Below are positions 13,101 through 25,100 of a stretch of DNA of 64,000 nt, one piece after another. The position numbers were made by a program, and so were the translations under genes. The notes below the pieces were generated by a model, which worked only from the letters and a program-made list of their open reading frames with translations, was not told the origin of the DNA and ran no database searches. Source of the DNA: Ilyonectria destructans (taxonomy: Eukaryota > Ascomycota > Sordariomycetes > Hypocreales > Nectriaceae); assembly GCA_020740775.1 (NCBI GenBank), contig JAHEWK010000004.1:744001-808000 (forward strand), given 5' to 3'. Every line of letters starts with the position of its first letter. Within the stretch, counting starts at the first letter, position 1.

Positions 13101-14573
13101 CGAAGGGGTCTCGCCTGACCCTGTTTTCTCTCTCCGGTGCTCACCGGGCTGGTTTGACGGGGACGGACTCTCCGCTCCAACACATGCCTAGGACTCAGAC
13201 TCACGACAGGACTCAGGCTGACGGCAAGACTCAGTCTCACAACTCACAAGAGACAAGAGCCATGCGCCGGCCATCCAGCATGTCTTTGCCTGCGTGCCGT
13301 GTCGCCTCACTTCGCGTAACGAGAGCTTTCGATTTGCATCCCATTGCATCCGAAGACATCCCTGTCTCGCCCACACCCTGCCTTGCCCTGCCTTGCCCGC
13401 CATGCCCCATGCCCATACCCACCAACCGTGGCCGCCGTCTCGACGATCAAGGCAGATGTCGGCCGCTATCCCCAACTCGGCCTGCCTAGTCCCTTGTCTC
13501 TCTGCACGCGCGCGCGTTACCTCTTGTGCGACCATGGATGCATGATCGATAGTGTCGCAGTGTGTCGCAGCGTGTCGTCGTCGAACTCGTTTACTCGGCT
13601 CAGCCCAGCCAAGCTCAGCTCGGGTTCAGGCATACCCGATCTGGGACCCGCGACGCGAAGGAGCTTGCGCAGCTCGCGGTGGCGATGCACTCACTCACTC
13701 ACCCAAATCACTGACTTAACTCCTCCATCATCGTACATCTCGCCTTGCCGGGTACACCCGGCAGATGCACGAGATCCCTGGCCCATGAACTGACTTGTGT
13801 ATCCCGGGCTCCTGCAGTTGGATCCCATCTGAGTGAACTAGTGCTTGCGGAGCGTCGTTTGGTGTAGCATCGGGGTTGTGCAACCCGATCATGACCAGTT
13901 TGTGGTGAGCGAGGAATATCTCCGCTCCGAAACACCAAAATACGAACGTCGACGCCGCAAACAATAAGGGTTCTATGGCAAAAGCAATTGTTATTAAGGC
14001 AATCGCTGCTGTACGCCGACTGACGCCATTCTGCAGCAGAAGCGGCATCTCGCCGCGCGGTCTCAGCCTGGGGTCCAGCGGCTGCAGCACCAGCTAATGT
14101 GCAAGGGTTCATGGATGTGCTGGGCGGGAAGCAGCATCCAGCAGCATACTTACCCGATACGGGGCCGGTTTAGTGTGTCGCCGCGGCCTGGAGGGTGCGC
14201 CTCGCGCGGCCATCGTCCACTGAACCAGCGCCCCCAGCGCCCGCTGACGCCGCCTAGACATGCCCGAAGGACGCATGGACGCCCTGGAACCACTGGAGCT
14301 ACTGGAGTTACAGGGGAGGGTCATCGTCGCCCGGCTCCATCCTGGCTTGGGGTCCGAGCGCCTTCCGTTTTGCGTCTGCCAGAAATAGCCCCCGCATGGA
14401 GTTCACCTTAGAGGTACGTACATATAGGCGGTACCTCAGGGATCAGGCAAACCTGCCGATTGCCTCCAGGTCGTCCACTGTGCGGAGTACGTACCTCCTC
14501 CAACGACCTCCACCTCATGAACTCCAACAGCTTGCACGACCACACACTCTTCCCCATTCCACCGATTTACTCA

Positions 14574-14660
14574 GACACACACTCGTGGGCACACACACAC
14601 GCGCTCGCACTCACACACACTCGCACAGCCGGCCGCAAGCATGGGCTCTTACACACGCAC
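14574..14660 (+). repeat. CA-rich microsatellite-like tract
   Basis: Interrupted runs of CACACA mixed with CGCTCGCACTC units. The tract is non-coding in any supported model. Confidence 0.7.
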
Positions 14661-14859
14661 ACATGCTGCCCCCTCCAACATGCCACCAACAGCCACAGCT
14701 TACCCACCCCCGCAACTATTGGAGTCTCTCTTTGCGGATTGGATTCATCAGCTTCCCCGGAGACAGCCTTGGGCTCTCAGACTAGACTTCGGCCTGTGAG
14801 GGACCTGTATCCGGCCAACCGTACGCCTGTCGTCTTTGCTTCGCTCCGCCATACATCCA

Positions 14860-14990
14860 TGCTCGTCGTCTCTATTTCTCTAGTTCTCTCCATCTCTCGT
14901 CTCGTCCCCTCCCGGCTCGTTCCCTCCCGATCATTCTCCACCCCTCCACCCCTCCATCCCTCAATCCTTGGAAACTCCTCTGGCCCTTTT
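14860..14990 (+). promoter_or_regulatory. Pyrimidine-rich tract, possible transcription start region
   Basis: A strongly C/T-biased + strand stretch (CTCTCCATCTCTCGTCTCG and similar) of the kind found at transcription start regions of fungal genes. It is followed at 15253 by an ATG in a strong context (GCCACCATG), but that frame closes after 11 codons. No downstream coding exons could be linked with confidence. Confidence 0.3.
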
Positions 14991-17900
14991 TGATGTCGTT
15001 CTATCTGGACGTTGGCCACTAGGTCGTCGTTCTGATATGCCCTCGATCGTCGCACCCCTCCATCCTGTCGACCGATGCAGGCTACCCTTTAGCTCCACGC
15101 CGACTGGGCATAGCTCCACATCGCATCGAAACCCTGGCCGTTCCGTTGCTTCGCATCTCTCTCTTCTCTCAGTTAATTCGCCCTGGGCTTCCATTGCCCG
15201 CAGGAGTTCGCACTTTGTATCGAGTACGGGACACAACGATCGACCTGCCACCATGTCGACCCTGCAGGTGAATAACGTCTCTGGCTAGTCGTCTATCCGT
15301 TCCCCCAGCCAAGGCACGCAAACTCAAAACACATGTCACCGCTTGTAAGACGCCGTCATAGGCTATTCGACATACCATCAACGCACTTGGCTCCGAAAAT
15401 GGTCTGGTCGCAAGCGCCATGGTCCCCGACCAGGTTCACCTTTCCTCAACCTAGAGTGTCTCAGTCGGATGACCACACCACAGCCCTCATCACACATCAC
15501 CACCATCATCATCGAGCCCCCATCACTCATTCGCCTCTTCCCGGCGTCTCCACCACACCCTTTCTCCCGACCGCGTGCGAGTTGTGAGCCAGTGTGTCAC
15601 TCCCAACCACCTCTCACCCATATGCCCTCGTGTTAATGCCTACTGCCGTGACCGCCTGACTGCTGGGGCGTCGGGCTGGCTCCGACCACCTTGGGACAGC
15701 TTATATGACGTCTCCAGCCTTAAACATCACTCACGGATCACTGCGTCCCCGCGTTGAGCGCGGACCAGTGGCTTGCTTGGCGTCCCCAGAGTTTACTCTT
15801 GTTGCCACATGTGTGGCGGTCCTGTCGAACATTCTACCCGCACCTCTTGCACCAAGGTTCTGGGTTCGTTATGTTCCTTGATCCTCACATATCTACATCT
15901 TCATTTCATTGTTCCTCCGCGCCTCCTGCTGACGTCAAATCTGAGCCCACTCTGCGGGTCCTCGCCGTTCCACTGGCTAAGAATTCACCAAGGATTCACC
16001 AAGTGCTGCACCGGCTAGCTTGACACCCACTCCTCCAAACCATCCGAACCGCCAGCCTTGGGCAGCGAAAACAAGTTGACTACCGACCCCAGCCTTCACA
16101 CCCTCAATCTGAGATTGACTCCTTCCCTTGCTTCTACTAGCATCTCACAGAATCTCATGATCCCTGCCCCACATCATCCGACCGGAAGCCTGGCGGAGTC
16201 ATCAGTCTCCTTCCACACCACTGTCGCGTCCCGGGACTCACGTCTTTGCCCCGTCGACGCGTCTCAGAGAGATCCCTTCCGCCCGTTGTAGTGCTTAGTG
16301 GCCACTTGTCTGAACATCTAGATATAACTGCCGGCGAGAAACCTCCGAGGTGTGTGACATGATCTACTCTTCGCCGCCGGTTCAAGCGCGGTTGTCCACA
16401 CCTTGATGAAACACCCAGGTCAAGGACCGCTAAATCCCTGATTCAAAGATCCGTTCCCGTTTACTTCCCGGCTGGTTCCCTAGCCCGAACATGCTGATGG
16501 GCAAGGTTCATGAAGTGCCAAGATATCGGGTTCCGATGATCCGTCTGATCTTGTCAGTTTTCATGCCAACACCACATAAAAGAACGCAAGTGCTAGGCCC
16601 ATTGTGATGATGGATTCATGACACGTTCGTTGCCAATAGACGACAGAACTACGCCTTTGTACCCAGCACCTTTGCAAAAGTGTCTCACAAGGTGTTGGAA
16701 GCACCATCTAAAATCACTGCGTCTTTGGCTGACAAGGTAGGTCGCGAGAGCCTCACCAAGCAACCAGTAAGGCAACCTGAAGGCCTACAAAAGTTAAGCC
16801 ACATTTGACTAGGGCCCAATAGTATCGTTTGGGCTGATTTGGTTCCACCAGGGCTGCCATCAATCGAGAGCGGGCGGATGACCAGGCATGTGACTTGGTG
16901 GTGGTGTGCAAGTGTCTTGGCCCGGCTGGAACCCCCAGGCAAGCTGGAACATCTACGGGCGTCCGCAGTCTCGTATCCCAGTGTGTGAGAGGATGACGAA
17001 TGGGGGCAATGGCCTCACTGGTGAAGTGATTGAGTTCCGGGGCATCCACTGCGGAGAGGATGGACGCGTGACGAACCGTGTTTTTTCCAAGATTCATCCT
17101 CGCCACACGTTTTCTTTCACATGCTGCCGTGGGCAGTTGTCTGAGGGTGCCCTCTTGGCAGCAAAATGCGGATCTGAAGTCTCCCGGTGTGTGCGGAAAC
17201 CGGAAAGACAAAGAGTCTTTCGGGGCCGGGACAACTCGTTGACATCCCGGCAGCCTTTTGGTGTCTCTTTGGTGCACCAATAGGCAGGATGCCGGGTCAG
17301 TGGCGGATTTGATATGTCCTTTGGGTTTGTCAAGAAAACAATGTGGTTTGTAAGGGTTCCCTTTACGCAACCTTTGTCTTAGACTCTACGCGGACAGCTA
17401 TTCACGTCCATCCCAACCGCAATAGAAGCTGGAAAACGGGGACTGTCTTGGCTCGCGGATAGTCAGAACTCTCGTCGGCGGCTAGCAGGCGGGAGAGGAA
17501 GTTGTAGAGAAAGGTGAGTCGCGGGCCGCTCCCACCGCTGGCGTTGCCGCGACCGGCGCAATGAGCATGTTGCCCCGTTTGACGCGAGGGTGGAGGCCGG
17601 CGCGTCCTAGCCACTTTTGCGCCAAGGTGAGGGTCACGTATGCTGTGACGTAGTGTAGGTGAGCAGTAGGGATCGGCGAGATTAGGGACGGTGGGTGATG
17701 ATGGTCAAGTGCCTTGGTGGGTTGAGGTTGGTCATGCTTCAAGATTTACTTTGGGGGTTTCATGTTTGCGTGATCAGTCACATGGCGCGTTGACGAGTAA
17801 TCATGATGAGGGCGATGAGCATGTCCCTCTTCAAGTTTCTCCATCGCAGAGGTCCATCAAATCCCTTCATCGTTGGGACACGGTAAGTCGTTAGCTATTC

Positions 17901-19593
17901 GAGTCTCTGTTTGGTAGTGCCAAGGGGGGCTGGTCTACAATATGACAGAGTGGCTTGGATCCATTCTGAACGCAAGTCGGCGTATTCCGCCTCGAGGTGC
18001 CCCTATTGTTAAGAATAGCGAGGGGACTACTAGTGTCAAATAGTGGCTGCGATGTTGTGTAACAACTCTAAAAAAGCCATGTTGTCGGTCCTGTCCGGAT
18101 GTACTCAAACAGGAGGCTCGTGAGTGCATCGAGATCCCCCTAGGTGGTAGGGATGGGCGTATCGAGAAGACTCTCGTCGGGATCTCAACGTAGGCTACGT
18201 AGGCTGGGGAGCACCTAACGCAATTTCTCAAGCCCCTCGATTTGCTCTTCGGCAGGTGTCGAATGATGCTGTCTCAGTGTTGCCCATGTTCTGTGCAGCA
18301 GTTGAAGTCACCATCTGTTGTCTAGTGATGTATTTGATGAACGGGGAAGCTCAGTCCCTGGAGGCAAGGTATATGAGGCTTTCATTATGGTTCGTCTTGG
18401 TTCGCGGAGGAATTGTGGTGTGCATATTGTGTCGTGCTAGGCGATGTTCAAGCGTGTTCGTGGGAGGCGTCTGTTGTGTGAAGGGAGTAGCATGGATCGA
18501 CGGCCACAGACGAGGGATGCACTGGGCATTCATATAGCCACCTCGGAACACATGGAGGTGTCTTGCCATTCGAAAAGCAATTCCAGGTAAAATAGAGACC
18601 CAATTAGAGCCTAACGGAAGCCATGTTTGCATTTATATCAAATACCAGTCTGGCCATGCAAGTCCCATCTGTTAGTGACGCCCGTCGACAGCTCCGTTAG
18701 CTTATCCGCTGGTTGGTTCCGAGGTGCCGTCTTTCCTAATCCGGGCTGCCAAGGAATGAGTCATTCTGGCTCATCCTGATTCACAGCGTGGGGAGATCCA
18801 CTCTGCGCGCTACGGGGACATGGGTTCCACGCACCGTTTCGAGACTCTACCGTTTTTCGATATGGAGATCCTGGAGCAGGGGGCATGGATTTGGCGATGG
18901 GCATCAGTGAGCGTCAGAATGAATCATTTCGACATTGATAGATGTTGGCCTCGTGCCTGGAAGACGTGATGATCTGTCCTGGAGGGTTCGGAAAGCGGGT
19001 TCCAAAATGTCCGGAGGAGGACATGGGAGACGAGAAGCTCAGGACGGAGGGTATATAGGAGGTATATTGCTTGATAGAAATGGAAGAAGTCATCTTGGAA
19101 TGCAATCAATCAGCATACATGCAATCAACCAGTATACAATGACCAAGGGATAATAAATGACATTAAAATGTAAGCATCTGCAAATACCCTCCCCAAAGAA
19201 CACACCCCCTTGTCTATGAAGAGAGAAACGGAATCCGACGACATCCCCATGAGTCGCATGAGTCCAAAATATTAAGGAAGAGAAACGACATCGTCTGATG
19301 ACACCAAGATGGCAAACCTTTGTCATAAATGGAGAATTCTTGAAATTTGTTCGCTATATGTACAAAATAGGATGGTTGTGCTAACTGCGCTTGCATCCCA
19401 AACAGGTTCCGGTCTAGCGCTCTACTTACTTCGGGTTGGTGTTTGATCATCCCTGGATGATGGATTGATAGGTACATAAGATGCAATTGACTATTGGCGG
19501 GGGATCCCACCTTCTCACTCCCATGAGACTGACAAGTATTAAGAATGAAGCAATGTGATGTGTGACGAGAGGTGTGGTGTGTACGACTTCCCC

Positions 19594-20446
19594 TCACTTC
19601 TTCCCCAGCATCTCCCGCAGCGCATCGACCTCGGCCTCGCGCCTCACCAGCTTCAGCCGCAGATCATCCCGGTCGCCCGTCATGTCAGCGAGGGCCTGCT
19701 CCAGCTCAGCGATGCGGTCGAGGCGCTTCTGGCGGTACTTGCGCGCAGCCATGGTGTTGCGCTGGCGCTTGAGGACTACAGTGGCGGCGCTGTCTTCGGG
19801 AGGCGAGTCGGCCTTGCGCTTGGTGCTGCTGGAGAGGCTGCTGCTGCTGTCGGGTGACGTCTGGTTGTTGAGGTTGAGGTTGAAGGTGGAGAAACCGGAG
19901 GAGGTTGCGGCGTAAGAGGGTGAGTTTGTGGTGGGCGTTGTCGTCGTCGTAGTGGTTTTGGATGTATGGAGACGGTTGATGGTTGAATGGGGTGGTTGCT
20001 CAAGAGTGGAAGCCAGGAGGTTTGCTGTCTCTTGGGAGAGGAAGTCGTCTTCATAAAGAAGACGATCACTCATTCCCAGCGGCGGGGTGGTTTGTGTCTG
20101 AGTCGCCATGTTGGGAATCAACACATCGCCGCCCGAGAGATCCAGCGTCGGATCCAAAAGACACTCTTGCGCAAGCCAATTGTCGTCGCAGCCGTCCAGT
20201 CCGTCACCGGCAAGGAGCAAGTCCGGCGAGGCGTTGAAGTCGAGGCCACCAAAATCGTATCCAAAATCTAACCCAGGCGAGTCGAAAGTGTGGTTGTTGT
20301 CGTGTTGGGAGGGGAGCAGGTGGAGAAGCCCCAGGGCATCTCCTTGACTATTACCAGGGCGGTTCGACGGCGGTGCAGAGTTGAGCGGCCAGGAAGAACA
20401 TGCCAATGCGGACACACGTCGCGGCTGCTGAGCATGCGGCGGCCAT
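19594..20446 (-). CDS. GCN4-like bZIP transcription factor (IDI-4/jlbA type)
   Basis: This is a DNA-binding regulator of the GCN4-related bZIP class. The C-terminal bZIP spans residues about 200-260: basic region LKRQRNTMAARKYRQKR with the invariant N-x7-R, then a leucine zipper (LEQALADM...LRLKL...VDALREML). The preferred model has exon 1 at 20446-20418, a 70-base intron at 20348-20417 (GTGTGT donor, CTCAAC branch-like site, ATAG acceptor) and exon 2 at 20347-19594, giving 260 residues. The long open frame itself has no upstream ATG before a stop, so a splice or a later start is required. The alternative first in-frame ATG is at 20109 (171 residues). The middle is Asp-rich (acidic activation-like) and has a poly-Thr run. 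A TATAAAG lies at 20611-20617. Confidence 0.85.
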
Positions 20447-20610
20447 TGGTTCAGAGTAAGGGGGCGGCGGCCTCCCTACGGACTAAGGAGGCCGGAAGGC
20501 TAAGAAGGGGAGGGAAGAGAGCGGGAGCGGCGGATGATGCGAGATCAATCCGGCTGAAGTTGGGTGAAGAGGAAGAAGAGGAGGATGAGGGAGGCGATGG
20601 TGGGGAGAGG

Positions 20611-20617
20611 CTTTATA
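20611..20617 (-). promoter_or_regulatory. TATA-like box of the bZIP gene
   Basis: TATAAAG on the minus strand, 165-171 bases upstream of the preferred ATG at 20446. Other TATA-containing genes in the window show similar spacing, which supports that start. Confidence 0.45.
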
Positions 20618-20915
20618 CGGAATGACGAGACATGGCACGGATGCACGAACAAGCCATGGAAGCCACCGGGGCTAATTAGGGACTAACTGGGGGTACATTT
20701 GCGATCCGAGTGGGCGCTAACGGTGCCCATCTCGTCATTTAGCTGCATGGTGCCATTCCAGACGCCTTATCCCCAGGTACAAATGATGCTAGACTGCAGC
20801 GTTACGGTGGGTCACGGCGAACGGGGCAGTGAGGGCCACTCCGTTTACACTGGAACAGGCTCCGTTTCTGTTCCGTTTCGGAGTCGCCGTAATCCCTCTG
20901 CATATGCTGATACTC

Positions 20916-20937
20916 TGACTCGGCAGAGTGTGAGTCA
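20916..20937. promoter_or_regulatory. Paired GCN4/CPC1-type sites upstream of the bZIP gene
   Basis: TGACTC at 20916-20921 and the perfect palindrome TGAGTCA at 20931-20937 lie about 470-490 bases upstream of the bZIP start. TGAGTCA is the classic GCN4/AP-1 site, so self-regulation or control by CPC1 is plausible but inferred. Confidence 0.45.
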
Positions 20938-21346
20938 CAGCAACAAAGGTTCCAAACGCTGCATATGAATGCGTCAGATAATGGGCTTTAGGAAATGATC
21001 TGGGGAGTTTTAAATGGGAGGATTGCTAGTAGGCATATTTGCGGTGCTGGATGTGGTTGAGGGCCTGTTTAATAGCGTGGGTCAGCTTCGCCGTACCGTG
21101 TATGAAGCTTTTATGAGAATTACGACTGTTGACTAATTCGATCCGCGTTACCAATGAGTACTTGATTAACGAAGGATTGATCGTGTACCGTTCAAGGTGT
21201 CTTGCAACACACGAGGATCAAACATGCAAGAGAGATTCGGGTTGGTATAGGGTAAATAAATGGTCTGTTCGAACTGGGTTCAACAAATCTTGATCAGTGT
21301 TAGACAAAGATGGATCGCATTTGCTTAGATCAACAGAGACAACTCC

Positions 21347-22087
21347 GTGGGTGGTTTAAATAATTATTCATCATATAGCTACTGCAGCCCTCTGTCATGG
21401 CTGATATTGTTGCTACGCATTCTAGTTTCTGGGGTGGAAAGAGATCATCTGATTTACAGCACCCTATACCTAGAAGCTGTTTTTTTGCCCATGCTCAACC
21501 ACACATCAATGCAGCGGAGTCAAGATTCAGTATCTGTAGTAATGTTGAGTACATTGCTCAATGCGGGTGGATTTTGGCAGTGCACAGCATCTGACGATAT
21601 CAGAAAGTCTTTTGCAGTGCAAGCTATAACAGAGAATCAATATGCCTTAGGCTGGGGATTAACTTTTACTTCTGTCCGTCGTACTTATGGCCAGGGGTAC
21701 CGAAATGTTTCCGCCGACTTGCGTATGTTGTTGACGGAAATAGGAAAAGCTCGCTACTGGATCATGCTGGACCCCCATACAAAGTGGGCGGGTTTGTGCG
21801 ATCTTAATTAGGTAGAGATGTACTTACTGATCGATGAACTCGCTAAATCTAGCCGCTGCACTGATCGCCGCGTGCGCAGAATACGATCCACGCTCAAGCA
21901 TTTTGGACCCCTTATGCTAGTGGCATCCTACAAAGAGCTGAAAAAGAAGCTTAGCATGGTAAACCGTGAAGTCATTGTCGTCATCCCTAAAAGGTTTGAT
22001 ACAGAAGTATTACTTTCCAGCATCACTCGGGCGTTGCCGGCTAGGGCAGCATGGACTCAAAAGGCTACTCGTCGCATACCAAAGTAA
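21347..22087 (+). pseudogene. Possible disrupted ORF of unknown origin
   Basis: One reading frame is open from 21347 to the TAA at 22085-22087 except for a single TAG at 21809-21811, about 245 codons in all. The opposite strand has no comparable ORFs. The two halves are 154 and 89 codons. I recognise no domain. It could be a decayed gene, a transposon relic, a gene whose stop lies in an unseen intron, or chance. It ends 30 bases before the 3' end of the convergent NLR gene. Confidence 0.25.
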
Positions 22088-22116
22088 GGAAATTCTTAAT
22101 AACAGCATTGACAAAG

Positions 22117-25100
22117 CTAAACCCCTATTCGTAGTAAGGATTTGGATATTTTTTCAACCCTCTTGGAATCAGCTCCCAAGACTGTGCGAAAACCATCCTG
22201 TGCACGAAGGTAATACTGCCTGGCTTGTCCTAGGTTGCCTTTTTTTTTGTGGAAATTACCGAGATTTTGAAGGCAATTCAATGCAGGGATGTATGTCTTG
22301 AAGATGACGGGTCCCAAAGACTTCTCGTACCCTTGCAGTGCGCGCTGAAACATAGCTTCCGCTTCGTTAAGCCGGCCTTGGCCGGCATAGAGGCTTCCTA
22401 GATTGTTGACTGTGTCGAGTGTTGATATATGCTCTGGTCCCCATGCCTTCTCCCTTCCTTGCAGTGCGCGCTCATACATAGCTTCCGCTTCGCTAAGTCG
22501 GCCTTGGTCGGCATAGAGGTTTCCTAGATTGTTGATTGTGTCGAGTGTTGACGTATGCTCTGGTCCCCATGCCTTCTCGTACCCTTGCAGTGCGCGCTTA
22601 TACATAGATTCCGCCTCGCTAAGTCGGCCTTGGCCTTTATAGAGGATTCCTAGATTGTTGACTGTGTCGAGTGTTGATATATGCTCTGGTCCCCATGCCT
22701 TCTCCTTCCCTTGCAGTGCACGCTCATACATAGCTTCCGCTTCACTAAGTCGGCCTTGGTCGGCATAGAGGAGTCCTAGATTGTTGATTGTGTGGAGTGT
22801 TGACGTATGCTCTGGTCCCCATGCCTTCTCGTACCCTTGTAGTGCGCGCTTATACATAGATTCCGCCTCGCTAAGTCGGCCTTGGTCGGCATAGAGGAGT
22901 CCTAGATTGTTGATTGTGTCGAGTGTTGACGTATGCTCTGGTCCCGATGCCTTCTCCCTTCCTTGCAGTGCGCGCTCATACATATCTTCCGCTTCACTAA
23001 GTCTGCCTTGGTCGTCATACAGGTCTCCAAGGACTGCATACATCCATGATTCCAAATCTTGCACCTTCACGCCTTCAGTTATCAGCTCCACGCATCTGTC
23101 AACATGTTGCAAAAGCCGCCGCTGTAACCTCCAGTATTCATTGTCTTCTTCCTCCGGCACATGCCATGCCACGCATGCTATGGCAAGTTGCGCCATCTCT
23201 TCATCAGTCGTTTCGTGCAAGACATGCACCATCCAAGCGTGCACGCATCCATGTATGCTGTACCCAATCGAGCCCGTCGCGAGCTCCTTGGTCGAAGGAT
23301 CAGCCTCTACCAATCCGTGGTCACATAGTAGACGCATGCATTCCTCAAATGTGAGTTTGTCGGCCGTCAAAGCTTGCAGCCATGGTGGTGCCAACGAGTC
23401 CCTGACGCATAGTAGCTCATACCACAAATCATCATGGCTGAAGTACGCCCAGAGCTTGAGGAGCATGGCGGAAGACTTATTCCGTCGCTGTATGTTCATG
23501 TACGAAATGTTCCACGTCGAGTACATAGCACGGTCCTCGTATGACAAGAGCTGTGGACTTGATTTCTGGAGTCGGTACCATGATTCATTGTATAATTCCA
23601 GGTACTCGTTGCACGTCATGGAAACTTGGTCTAGGTAGGCGCCGGCAGTCGAGAGGGCAAGGGGGAGACCATCGAGCTTCCGGGCAAGATTGACAGCAGC
23701 GGGATCTGTTTAGAGAGTCAACATTCCATCATTAATCATCTTTCCACTCGTGTTCATTACCTTGTCCAAGACATTGGCGGTTCGATGTAGATTCCAAAAT
23801 CTGAAGGCTATCCTCAATGCATTTAAGCTTGCCTAGTCGTATTGTCTGGCCAATTTTGATCGTGGACGACCGTGTTGTCATGATGATGGCGCCGTGGTAG
23901 CTATCTGGGAGAAATGGACGAATGTCGAAAGGTTTAACTGCCAGGCTAGTCGTCTGCTCGGAGTTCCCTGCAAGGTCGCTTTCGCCCTCGGTGTCATGGA
24001 TGCTGTTGTCCAAGCCAGAGATGCCACCCAACTGAGGATGATCATAGTTGTCATAGACGATGAGCCAAAGTTTGTTGTTAGATTCGTCGAACCACCTCTT
24101 GACAGCCTTTACCACCTCGTCAACATCTTGATTGGCGACAGCCTGCTCAAGGTAGGTGGTAGAGGGATGCTCCTGAAGTATTCGCTCTCCTGTTTTCACG
24201 AAGCTCTGCTTCAATGTCGCCTCATCTCTCGCATTCAGCCAGACAACTGCAGAAAACTTGACACGGTGCCGCTTAGCAAACGCGATTGCAAGCTGAGTCT
24301 TACCCATACCACCAAGCCCATGTACGACAACAGTGCGACGGTCATGGGATGCTGCCAAAATGTTGTCCATCTGGGCAAGCTCCTCCTCTCTTGCAACGAA
24401 ATGACTCGCCTCAGTAACCTCTGATAAGCTGAAGCTGAGTGAGAACTGGGCATTCTTGTTCCGCGCTATCCCCGTATATAGTTGTCAATCACCAAGCACA
24501 GGCAGTTGGGCAGGAAGCACTCACCATCGTCAGCCCTAGTTTCTGCCTCCCACCGGGATTGTATGATATGCTCGGCATCGACCATCATAACCCGCAAATG
24601 GCCGGACACGGTAACATAGCCTCCGTCCTGGCTTGAATGGAACTTTACCATGTTTTTATGGTCTGCATGGATGACGATCGACTCTGCGTCCGCTTGCGAT
24701 GACACAACCGCTGACGATTTAGGCACCACCTGGCATCATTAAGCAATTAAACTCAGCGGAAAAAGTAGAGTACAAACCAGAATCTTTTTTCCAAGAGCGG
24801 TAGCCGTTGGGTATTCCTCGTAGGCAAACTTTGTCACGAATTCACTGCTGATCGGACCATATTGTCCTGATTGTTGTTGCAACCACTCGGAGTCTTTCTC
24901 GAGATGCTTGAGGAGGTGGTCGTCGGCCTCCATGAACAAAGAGGCGACGTTAGCAAGTACACGTCCCAGTTGAACACCATTCCCACCTTGATGGGGCGTG
25001 CCCATGAATATGATGCCATGTGTCGAAAGCTTGATAGAGCGGTGTTCAAGAAGAGCGCCCTGGCGAGCAGCGTCTGAATGAATAAGTGCCTAAAATGATC

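Larger units (their letters stand above)
10184..19593. other. 9.4 kb gene-poor stretch
   Basis: No convincing protein-coding gene was found between the CCCH gene and the bZIP gene, although the stretch is not AT-rich. It holds the CCCH promoter and leader (10.2-10.9 kb), a GA run (about 11506-11520), C/T-rich tracts (12621-12690 and 14860-14990), clustered ACTCAG motifs (13190-13240) and a CA-rich tract (14574-14660). It also has a well-placed but short ATG frame at 15253 and scattered ORFs of 60-205 codons without recognisable domains. Candidates for long non-coding RNA or distal regulatory sequence are discussed in the findings. Confidence 0.5.
20447..22116. other. Intergenic between bZIP promoter and NLR 3' end
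   Basis: The part near 20450-20960 is the bZIP promoter, with a TATA-like box (20611-20617) and GCN4-type sites (20916-20937). From about 20980 the sequence becomes AT-richer. A disrupted open frame at 21347-22087 is listed separately. Confidence 0.55.

Noticed and set aside
16753..17370. 205-codon minus-strand ORF
   Set aside because: An overlapping 125-codon ORF lies on the other strand, no domain or splice pattern is recognisable, and it has no promoter-like features.
22369..22998. Regularly spaced 126-bp repeats as a CRISPR-like array
   Set aside because: The repeats have no unique spacers, lie inside a eukaryotic coding exon, and translate to canonical 42-residue TPR units.
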